A stretch of DNA of 64,000 nt from Caprella mutica (lineage: Eukaryota; Arthropoda; Malacostraca; Amphipoda; Caprellidae). The notes beneath the pieces were generated by a model. It saw nothing but the letters and a program-made list of their open reading frames with translations, was not told the origin of the DNA and did not search any database. The DNA is taken from positions 1-64,000 of the forward strand of contig CANNZV010001110.1 in assembly GCA_947561585.1 (NCBI GenBank). The letters are read 5' to 3'. This document shows, piece after piece, positions 54,301 through 64,000 of the stretch (the first letter of the stretch is position 1; every line of letters starts with the position of its first letter). Made by a program: the position numbers and the translations under genes.

Positions 54301-57300
54301 GATTATCCAAGTTTTAAAGTTGGTTGTCCATGTTTTAATGTATCGTCCAAACTGAACCTGTTGGTGGTTCTTCCCCATTAATTTTCTTACAGATAAAGTT
54401 GGACATAGATTTGTTTTCATTAATAGTGTTGGTGAAAAGTGATAGCTTTGTGCAATTTCAAGTAAGAGTGTTAAAGTGAATGTGCGGATGATGCTACTCA
54501 AATTGGCAGGAGTTGCAGCTTTGGTCAGCCCTAAATATTCAAGAATCTTCAATGGGCAGGTAACTAGAATAATTTTTAGAAAATATGTTATGATTTTCAA
54601 TTATACATTTTTATTCTTATTAATCAAAATAGTAATGATATCATGCAAGGAGAGAACTAATTATATTTATAATTTCTGTGCAGTTGAATTCTTTTTCTTT
54701 TCATTAAATCACCCGGAACTAGTTTCTGCTCCTTTTGGTTTCAATTTAGTAATCGGTTTGTCTCTCTTCTTTCCAGATGGGATAATCCTGCCCTTGGTGA
54801 GTACAAGCTAAACCTGTTGTAGGTCAACGGGTATAATAATAACGATTATCCAAGTTTTAAAGTTGGTTGTCCATGTTTTAATGTATCGTCCAAACTGAAC
54901 CTGTTGGTGGTTCTTCCCCATTAATTTTCTTACAGATAAATTTGGACTTAGATTTGTTTTCATTAATAGTGTTGGTGAAAAGTGATAGCTTTGTGCAATT
55001 TCAAGTAAGAGTGTTAAAGTGAATGTGCGGATGATGCTACTCAAATTGGCAGGAGTTGCAGCTTTGGTCAGCCCCAAATATTCAAGAGTCTTCAATGGGC
55101 AGGTAACTAGAATAATTTTTAGAAAATATGTAATGATTTTCAATTATACATTTTTATTCTTATTAATCAAAATAGTAATGATATTATGCAAGAAGAGAGC
55201 TAATTATATTTATAATTTCCGTGCATTTGAATTTTTTTTTTCATTAAATCACCCGGAACTAGTTTCTTGTCCTTTCGGTTTCAATTTAGTAATCGGTTTG
55301 TCTCTCTTCTTTCCAGATGGGATAATCCTGCCCTTGGTGAGTACCAGCTAAACCTGTTCTAGGTCAACGGGTATAATAATAACGATTATCCAAGTTTAAA
55401 AGTTGGTTGTCCATGTTTTAATGTATCGTCCAAACTGAACCTGTTGGTGGTTCTTCCCCATTAATTTTCATACAGATAAAGTTGGACATAGATTTGTTTT
55501 CATTAATAGTGTTGGTGAAAAGTGATAGCTTTGTGCAATTTCAAGTAAGAGTGTTAAAGTAAATGTGCGGATGATGCTACTCAAATTGGCAGGAGTTGCA
55601 GCTTTGGTCAGCCCTAAATATTCAAGAATCTTCAATGGGCAGGTAACTAGAATAATTTTTAGAAAATATGTAATGATTTTCAATTATACATTTTTATTCT
55701 TATTATACAAAATAGTAATGATATCATGCAAGGAGAGAGCTAATTATATTTATAATTTCCGTGCAGTTGAATTCTTTTTCTTTTCATTAAATCACCCGGA
55801 ACTAGTTTCTGCTCCTTTTGGTTTCAATTTAGTAATCGGTTTGTCTCTCTTCTTTCCAGATGGGATAATCCTGCCCGTGGTGAGTACCAGCTAAACCTGT
55901 TGTAGATCAACGGGTATAATAATTACGATTATTCAAGTTTTAAAGTTGGTTGTCCATGTTTTAAAGTATCGTCGAAACTGAACCTGCTGCTGGTTCTTCC
56001 CTTTTTATTTTTATACAGATAAAGTTGGACATAGATTTGTTTTCATTAATAGAGTTGGTGAAAAGTGATAGCTTTGTGCAATTTCAAGTAAGTTTTAAAG
56101 TGAATGTGCGGATGATGCTACTCAAGATTGGCAGGTGTTGCAGCTTTGGTCAAACCCCAATATTCAAGAGTCTTCAATGGGCAGGTAACTAAAATAATTT
56201 TTAAAAATATGCAATGATTTTTAATTATAAATTTTTATTCCTATTAATGAAAACATTAATGATATTTTGCCAAAAGAGAGCTAATTATATTTAAAATTTC
56301 CGTGCATTTGAATACTTTTTCTTTTCATTAAATCACCCGGAACTAGTTTCTTGTCCTTTCGGTTTCAATTTAGTAATCGGTTTGTCTCTCTTCTTTCCAG
56401 ATGGGATAATCCTGCCCGTGGTGAGTACAAGCTAAACCTGTTGTAGGTCAACGGGTATAATAATAACGATTATCCAAGTTTTAAAGTTGGTTGTCCATGT
56501 TTTAATGTATCGTCCAAACTGAACCTGTTGGTGGTTCTTCCCCATTAATTTTCTTACAGATAAAGTTGGACTTAGATTTGTTTTCATTAATAGTGTTGGT
56601 GAAAAGTGATAGCTTTGTGCAATTTCAAGTAAGAGTGTTAAAGTGAATGTGCGGATGATGCTACTCAAATTGGCAGGAGTTGCAGCTTTGGTCAGCCCTA
56701 AATATTCAAGAATCTTCAATGGGCAGGTAACTAGAATAATTTTTAGAAAATATGTTATGATTTTCAATTATACATTTTTATTCTTATTAATCAAAATAGT
56801 AATGATATCATGCAAGGAGAGAACTAATTATATTTATAATTTCTGTGCAGTTGAATTCTTTTTCTTTTCATTAAATCACCCGGAACTAGTTTCTGCTCCT
56901 TTTGGTTTCAATTTAGTAATCGGTTTGTCTCTCTTCTTTCCAGATGGGATAATCCTGCCCTTGGTGAGTACAAGCTAAACCTGTTGTAGGTCAACGGGTA
57001 TAATAATAACGATTATCCAAGTTTTAAAGTTGGTTGTCCATGTTTTAATGTATCGTCCAAACTGAACCTGTTGGTGGTTCTTCCCCATTAATTTTCTTAC
57101 AGATAAATTTGGACTTAGATTTGTTTTCATTAATAGTGTTGGTGAAAAGTGATAGCTTTGTGCAATTTCAAGTAAGAGTGTTAAAGTGAATGTGCGGATG
57201 ATGCTACTCAAATTGGCAGGAGTTGCAGCTTTGGTCAGTCCCAAATATTCAAGAGTCTTCAATGGGCAGGTAACTAGAATAATTTTTAGAAAATATGTAA

Positions 57301-58940
57301 TGATTTTCAATTATACATTTTTATTCTTATTAATCAAAATAGTAATGATATTATGCAAGAAGAGAGCTATTTATATTTATAATTTCCGTGCATTTGAATT
57401 TTTTTTTTCATTAAATCACCCGGAACTAGTTTCTTGTCCTTTCGGTTTCAATTTAGTAATCGGTTTGTCTCTCTTCTTTCCAGATGGGATAATCCTGCCC
57501 TTGGTGAGTACAAGCTAAACCTGTTGTAGGTCAACGGGTATAATAATAACGATTATCCAAGTTTTAAAGTTGGTTGTCCATGTTTTAATGTATCGTCCAA
57601 ACTGAACCTGTTGGTGGTTCTTCCCCATTAATTTTCTTACAGATAAAGTTGGACATAGATTTGTTTTCATTAATAGTGTTGGTGAAAAGTGATAGCTTTG
57701 TGCAATTTCAAGTAAGAGTGTTAAAGTGAATGTGCGGATGATGCTACTCAAATTGGCAGGAGTTGCAGCTTTGGTCAGCCCCAAATATTCAAGAATCTTC
57801 AATGGGCAGGTAACTAGAATAATTTTTAGAAAATATGTAATGATTTTCAATGATACATTTTTATTCTTATTAATCAAAATAGTCATGATATTATGCAGGA
57901 AGAGAGCTAATTATATTTATAATTTGCGTGCATTTGAATTCTTTTTTTTTCATTAAATCACCTGGAACTAGTTTCTGCTCCTTTTGGTTTCAATTTAGTA
58001 ATCGGTTTGTCTCTCTTCTTTCCAGATGGGATAATTCTGCCCTTGGTGAGTACAAGCTAAACTTGTTGTAGGTCAACGGGTATAATAATAACGATTATCC
58101 AAGTTTTAAAGTTGGTTGTCCATGTTTTAATGTATCGTCCAAACTGAACCTGTTGGTGGTTCTTCCCCATTAATTTTCTTACAGATAAAGTTGGACATAG
58201 ATTTGTTTTCATTAATAGTGTTGGTGAAAAGTGATAGCTTTGTGCAATTTCAAGTAAGAGTGTTAAAGTGAATGTGCGGATGATGCCATTCAAATTGGCA
58301 GGAGTTGCAGCTTTGGTCAGCCCCAAATATTCAAGAATCTTCAATGGGCAGGTAATTAGAATAATTTTTAGAAAATATGTAATGATTTTCACTTATACAT
58401 TTTTTTCTTATTAATCAAAATATTAATGATATTATGCAAGAGGAAATCTAATTATATTTATAATTTCCGTGCATTTGAATTATTTTTTTTTTCATTAAAT
58501 CATCCGTAACTAGTTTCTGCTCCTTTTGGTTTCAATTTAGTAATCGGTTTGTCTCTCTTCTTTCCAGATGGGATAATTCTGTCCTTGGTGAGTACAAGCT
58601 AAACCTGTTGTAGGTCAACGGGTATAATAATAACGATTATCCAAGTTTTAAAGTTGGTTGTCCATGTTTTAATGTATCGTCCAAACTGAACCTGTTGGTG
58701 GTTCTTCCCCATTAATTTTCTTACAGATAAAGTTGGACATAGATTTGTTTTCATTAGTAGTGTTGGTGAAAAGTGATAGCTTTGTGCAATTTCAAGTAAG
58801 AGTGTTAAAGTGAATGTGCGGATGATGCTACTCAAATTGGCAGGAGTTGCTGCTTTGGTCAGCCCTTAATATTCAAGAATCTTCAATGGGCAGGTAACTA
58901 GAATAATTTTTAGAAAATATGTAATGATTTTCAATTATAC
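51351..58940 (+). repeat. Tandem array of 14 x ~541-bp units, each with two exon-like blocks
   Basis: The marker GGGATAATCCTGCCC recurs at 51531, 52072, 52611, 53152, 53695, 54236, 54779, 55319, 55862, 56403, 56946, 57486, 58028 and 58570. Both borders fall at the same unit phase (TTCAATTATAC). In each unit CTCTTCTTTCCAG precedes a 20-nt block (first 51529-51548) followed by GTGAGTAC. Then TTTTCTTACAG precedes a 166-nt block (first 51688-51853) that ends GGGCAG before GTAACT. The phases chain: 166+20 nt is 62 codons and the first three unit pairs are open. Nine of 14 units have a 2-nt change (GTAAGAGTG) that would introduce a stop unless an inner GTAAG donor is used, and unit 4 lost its acceptor. 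Frames of ~111 codons on either strand recur because the units are nearly identical. Coding status unproven. Confidence 0.93.
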
Positions 58941-59449
58941 AAATATTAAGCCAATGGACTTTCAATTTGAGTGGCTTTTATGTGGTATCTGATAGTTTGT
59001 TGTTCTGTACACTTCATGATTATTCAGTCGATTGTCATAGTTTTGAGTAATATCATCCACATACACACAATCATACATTTTTCCAGCCAATTTAACGAAC
59101 GTAAAGAATATGATTTAATTCACCTTTTTTCACTGTAATGGAATTTTTCACACTTTTTGACAAATGTTGATTGTAATATATAGGTAGAATAAATTTGCTT
59201 CGTATTTATTGCTATTTTATGAATAAAAATATCAGAAATTGTAATGGCTGTCTTTCAAATAACTAATGAACAATCAGCTTCAGTTAATAATAAACGACAA
59301 CTTAGTTTTATATTCCTATTTCTGACGAAATATTTGCTATATTATAAATCCATCACATCAATCATACTTAGTCCCTGACAAATAAATGAGCTCTTAACCA
59401 ATTATATAAACTAATTGGTCGTGTGTACGGGGCATTATTAATTTTTACA
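58941..59449. other. AT-rich DNA right of the array
   Basis: No supported gene; simple intergenic- or intron-like sequence. Confidence 0.4.
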
Positions 59450-59524
59450 ATCTTTCGACGTGGATGTGAAGTTATAGAAGATCAGCAAGAGTTGCAGATC
59501 CTCATAGTTTCAAGAGTCTGCAAG
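59450..59524 (+). other. Diverged relative of the array's second exon-like block
   Basis: GAAGATCAGCAAGAGTTGCA followed by TTTCAAGAGTCTGCAAGGGTCAG and GTAACTG parallels the end of the 166-nt block. It is open in one frame (EDQQELQILIVSRVCKGQ). Its upstream acceptor is not obvious. Confidence 0.45.
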
Positions 59525-59539
59525 GGTCAGGTAACTGAA

Positions 59540-60235
59540 TTGTTGCTTCAATGTATTATTTTTTCATTATTTTCATTAGTTGAATGTTAAAGATTTCCCG
59601 TCTACCATAATATTTTTATGTATTTTAAGAGATATGTATATAACAGGTTATTTAAATGCCAGGTAAAACTCTATCCATTTCTTGTATAATTATTATTGCC
59701 TTTCTTCCGACGAACCCAAATCATCAAACCAGTTTTACCACACTAAATTAGTAATTTTCTTCGAATTTTATTTGATATATTAGCTATTCAATTTGAAATT
59801 AAACTAGAGTCCACTGGAGTTCGATGGAATTGAAATTTGTTTCCAGTCATTGATTTGACTGCATTTAGTTTTTGAAATCTAATTGAATTTTCTCACGATT
59901 TTATTGTAATTTCAAAAATCAGACATATTGATCGACAAATGTCAGTCTTCTTACGACATACGACTACCATGATCACAGTTGAGATTGTCTGATAAAAATT
60001 ATATAGATAATAATATAATTAAACACGAGGGACTGCAAGAAGCAGTCAGAAAGAAAAGTCTGTAAACGACTAGGCCATAATGACAAGAAGGTGAATAGTA
60101 GAAAACATTGCGAAATAGGGTGGTTCTGAAGCTCAAGGAATATGGCATAACGACTTATCAAATAAATGTTTCAGTTATAGATTATTTCACATTAAATTTC
60201 ATTTAGATTTAGCTAAATTTTAATTTCTACTGGAT
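59540..60235. other. AT-rich DNA with a dispersed-repeat fragment
   Basis: 60025-60062 (CTGCAAGAAGCAGTCAGAAA, then AAAGTCTGTAAACGACTAG) is related to the repeat at 28420-28660 and 38768-38880. No gene; the minus frame 59973-60161 has no motif. Confidence 0.45.
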
Positions 60236-60239
60236 AGTG

Positions 60240-60545
60240 ATGGAAATTTCTTTAGGTACAGGAGGAATTTTCTCTGGGTACATGAGGAATTCTCTGGATA
60301 CAGGAGGAATTCCTCTGGGTACTGAAGGAATTTTCTCTGGGTACTGAAGGAATTTTCTCTGGGTACTGAAGGAATTTTCTCTGGGTACAGGAGGAATTTT
60401 TATTGGTACTAAAGGAATTTCATTGGGCACTGAAGAAATTTCATTATAGATTCTAGCAATTTTTCTGGGTATTCTATGAATTTTTCTGGGTATTCTAGGA
60501 ATTTCTCTGGGTACTAAAGAAATTTCTCTGTGTGACAAAGAAATT
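60240..60545. repeat. 21/22-bp minisatellite, about 14 copies
   Basis: Units GGAATTTTCTCTGGGTACTG plus A/AA vary between 21 and 22 bp. The minus-strand VPREIP-type frame 60227-60538 is a product of the repeat. Confidence 0.93.
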
Positions 60546-61610
60546 TCAATTTGGATATGAAGTTCCTGATTTGGTGAGATATAAACTATTCAGTATTGAA
60601 ATAGCATTTAATTTTCAAGTATTATGATAGAGTTTTAATTTAGATTTAGGTCTTGAATAGGGCTCTGCTTTTTTAGAATAATACTTAAAAACAACTAGAT
60701 TAATTTAGACGAAACTTCCAACTTTTTTATCAATACTTTTTAAATTAAATATAAAACAATCAGGAGCTAAAAATGGGATTGAGATGATTTTATTTAGATT
60801 TGTAAAATGAGCATAATGTCTTTTGACGTAAGTAACTTAAATACTGAAAATAAGTTTTAGTTATTTGTAGAATATGAAATATTGAGATTATTTTAAGTGT
60901 CAAAAGATTAATCCCAATAATAAACCCAAATTTTTTTCGTCATTTCACCTGAATGCATTGACAAGTTGAAGGTCCAGTCCACACAAAATAAGTTTTTTTC
61001 TAAAATATTTATAATATGAATGAGGAATGATATTAATGATATACGACATTTTATACAGAAAACCGTTTTTAAGATATAATAAATTAAATATTTAACCCTC
61101 TAGTTGGACTAAACTGTTACGCACTAAAGTCAACAAAAACATTAACTTTAACTATTCCTAGAAAAATAAAGCATAAACAAACCGAATTGACTGCGCAAGA
61201 ACGAGACATAATTATTTTTGTAATTATTTTTTCCGTTAAAAAGATAAAAAATATATAAAACACAACCCAGTTCTAATTGAGTAGTGAGTACTTAATTCTA
61301 AATTTACTTCTCATGCATATATTTGTTACACATATTAGTAAAATTTAAAGTTCATTAAAAAGTGACTGTCTGAATTCGAATATTGATTAATGCAACGCCC
61401 TCAGCTTTTTGTATATAACTAAAAAATATAAAATAGAATACAGAATGATTTGAGCCGATTTATTTCGTCTGGACTCAAAAATGTTCAACAATCAATTGCA
61501 GTTCAAAACTAGATATGATATTTGGGCGGACAGGGCCTTTGATAGTAGCTACTATGGAATGAATTTAAGAAACATTAAATAGGATTACAATTCACCGCTA
61601 GACTACTAGC
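60546..61610. other. AT-rich DNA, nothing recognised
   Basis: No array, element end or frame with recognisable motif was seen. Confidence 0.45.
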
Positions 61611-64000
61611 GTGGATTACCAGCCGCCTCAAGACAACTTGGGTGGAGTACTACCGCCGCAGGACACTAGAGTGGACTACCACCCGCCGCAAAACACTAGG
61701 GGGGACTAACATCTGCCGCAGGACAATAGGGTGGATTATCACCTGCAGCAGGACACTGGGACGTACTACCACCCGCTGCAAAACACTATACAGGATGGAC
61801 TACCACCCGCCGCAAGAAACTAAGGTGGATTAAACCCCGCCGCAAGACACTAAGGTGGATCACCCACAGCCGCAAGACACTAAGGTGGATTACCCCCCGC
61901 CGCAAGGCACTAAGGTCGATTACCCCCCACCGCACGACACTAGGGTGGATTACCCCCTCCGCCGCAAGACACTAGGGTGGATTACCACCTCCGCCCCAAG
62001 ACACTAGGGTAGATTACCCCTCGCCGCAAGACACTAGGGTAGATTACCCTCCGCCGCAAAACACTAGGGTAGATTACCCCCCGCCGCAAGACACTAGGGT
62101 GGATTACCACCCGCCGCAAGACACAAGGGTGAATTACCACCCGCCGCAAGACACAAGGGTGAATTACATCCCGCTGAAAGACACTAGGGTGGATTACCAC
62201 CCGCTGCAAGACACTAGGGTGGACTACCACCCGCCGCAAGACACTAGGGTGGACTACCACCCGCCGCAAGACACTAGGGTGGATTACCACCCACCGTAAG
62301 ACACTAGGGTGGATTACCACCCGCCGCAAGACACTAGGGTGGATTACCACCCGCCGCAAGACACTAGGGTGGATTACCACCCGCCGCAAGACACTAGGGT
62401 GGATTACCACCCGCTGCAAGACACTAGGGTGAATTACCATACGCCGCAAAACACTAGGGTGGATTACCACCTGCCGCAAGAAACTAGGGTGAATTACCAC
62501 CCGCCGCAAGACACTAGGGTGGACTACCACCAGCTGCAAGACACTAGGGTGAATTACCACCCGCCGCAAGACACTAGGGTGAATTACCATCCGCCGCAAA
62601 ACACTAGGGTGAATTACCATCCGCCGCAAAACACTAGGGTGGATTACCACCCGCCGCAAGACACGAGGGTGGATTACCACCCGCCGCAAGACACTAGGGT
62701 GGATTACCACCCGCCGCAAGACACTAGGGTGGATTACCACCCGCCGCAAGACACTAGGGTGGATTACCACCCGCCGCAAGACACTAGGGTGGATAACCAC
62801 CCGCCGCAAGACACTAGGGTGGATTACCACCCGCCGCAAGACACTAGGGTGGATTTCCACCCGCCGCAAGACACTAGGGTGGATTACCACCCGCCGCAAG
62901 ACACTAGGGTGGATTTCCAGCCGCCGCAAGACACTAGGGTGGATTACCACCCGCCGCAAGACACTAGGGTGGATTACTACCAGCCGCAAGACACTAGGGT
63001 GGATTACCCCCCGCCGCAGGACACTAGGGTGGATTACCCCCCGCCGCAGGACACTAGGGTGGATTACCACCAGCCGCAAGACACTAGGGCGGATTACCAC
63101 CCGCCGCAAGACACTAGGGTGGATTACCACCCGCCGCAAGACACTAGGGTGGATTACTACCAGCCGCAAGACACTAGGGTGGATTACCACCTGCCGCAAG
63201 ACACTAGGGTGGATTACCACCTGCCGCAAGACACTAGGGTGGATTACCACCTGCCGCAAGACACTAGGGTGGATTACCACCCGCCGCAAGACACTAGGGT
63301 GGATTACCACCCGCCGCAAAACACTAGGGTGGATTACCACCCGCTGCAAGACACTAGGGTGAATTACCATCCGCCGCAAAACACTAGGGTGGATTACCAC
63401 CTGCCGCAAGACACTAGGGTGAATTACCACCCGCCGCAAGACACTAGGGTGGACTACCACCCGCTGCAAGACACTAGGGTGAATTACCACCTGCCGCAAA
63501 ACACTAGGGTGGATTACCACCCGCCGCAAGACACTAGGGTGGATTACCACCCGCCGCAAGACACTAGGGTGGATTACCACCCGCCGCAAGACACTAGGGT
63601 GGATTACCACCCGCCGCAAGACACTAGGGTGGATTACCACCCGCCGCAAGACACTAGGGTGGATTACCACCCGCCGCAAAACACTAGGGTGGATTACCAC
63701 CCGCCGCAAGACACTAGGGTGGATTACCACCCGCCGCAAGACACTAGGGTGGATTACCACCCGCCGCAAGACACTAGGGTGGATTACCACCCGCCGCAAG
63801 ACACTAGGGTGGATTACCACCCGCCGCAAGACACTAGGGTGGATTACCACTCGCCGCAAGACACTAGGGTGGATCACCACTCGCCGCAAGACACTAGGGT
63901 GGATTACCACCCGCCGCAAGACACTAGGGTGGATTACCACTCGCCGCAAGACACTAGGGTGGATTACCACTCGCCGCAAGACACTAGGGTGGATTACCAC
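61611..64000. repeat. GC-rich 30-bp minisatellite, about 80 copies, runs off the window
   Basis: The unit is GGGTGGATTACCACCCGCCG plus CAAGACACTA. Copies from 61611 to ~61980 are degenerate, with indels; from ~62000 they are 30 bp and mostly >90% alike. Because 30 is a multiple of three and the unit lacks stops, frames stay open: minus strand 61982-64000 (RRVVIHPSVL decapeptides, 672 codons, open at the window end), and plus-strand frames reading DYHPPQDTRV or WITTRRKTLG. A TAA in one unit (62297-62299) breaks the DYHPPQDTRV frame. Each unit contains the hairpin GGGTGG-ATTA-CCACCC. Coding use is possible but unproven. Confidence 0.96.

Noticed and set aside
54265..58835. Minus-strand 111-codon frames (MKIITYFLKIILV...) repeated in the array as a multi-copy gene
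   Set aside because: They run across the reverse of both exon-like blocks and the spacers. Their recurrence only reflects near-identical units, and no splice or domain evidence favours that strand.
60227..60538. 103-codon VPREIPRIPRK frame
   Set aside because: It is a translation of the 21/22-bp minisatellite; length variation of the units shifts the frame.

Overview
The window is eukaryotic nuclear DNA from an arthropod, most probably an insect and plausibly a hemipteran. The evidence is a strongly AT-rich background, spliced genes with GT..AG introns, mariner/Tc1-type transposons flanked by TA, non-LTR retrotransposon remains and abundant minisatellites. The species cannot be fixed from sequence alone. 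There are no bacterial operons, no rRNA or tRNA genes that I can recognise, and no CRISPR array.

Host genes are few. A four-exon plus-strand gene (13967-17272) encodes a predicted 194-residue protein with an Apple/PAN-like half and a C-type-lectin-like half. A second copy with identical exon lengths lies on the minus strand at 36118-37399; it carries two nonsense codons and a lost splice donor and is a pseudogene. Between them a minus-strand gene (27532-28296) encodes a 254-residue secreted protein with a cysteine-bearing N-terminal region and a galactose-binding (F5/8 C, fucolectin-like) domain. All three look like secreted, carbohydrate-binding-type proteins.

Most of the rest is mobile or repetitive DNA. 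1-1815: broken LINE with an EEP endonuclease. 7800-8882: TIR element. 14197-15389 and 16072-16701: two mariner-type insertions inside introns of the lectin-like gene. 17505-18392 and 38370-39511: two related TIR elements with subterminal 15-bp arrays. 24713-25571: near-perfect inverted repeat. 30102-31930: 5'-truncated, poly(A)-ended non-LTR element with a YLDD reverse transcriptase and a restriction-like endonuclease. 33402-34967: Tc1-like IR/DR element. 35105-36062: mariner in the pseudogene's 3' region. 40.5-46.0 kb: several fold-back elements and MITEs. 46856-50101: two Tigger-like copies, one holding a nested insertion.

51351-58940 is an array of 14 units of about 541 bp. Each unit carries a 20-nt and a 166-nt exon-like block with splice signals, and part of the array is a 2167-bp higher-order duplication. 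Related single blocks lie on both sides (46385-46411, 50442-50778, 59450-59524), so the array may be an expanded exon pair of a microexon gene. The window ends in a GC-rich 30-bp minisatellite (61611-64000, running off the end) whose unit contains a GGGTGG/CCACCC hairpin and is open in several frames on both strands.
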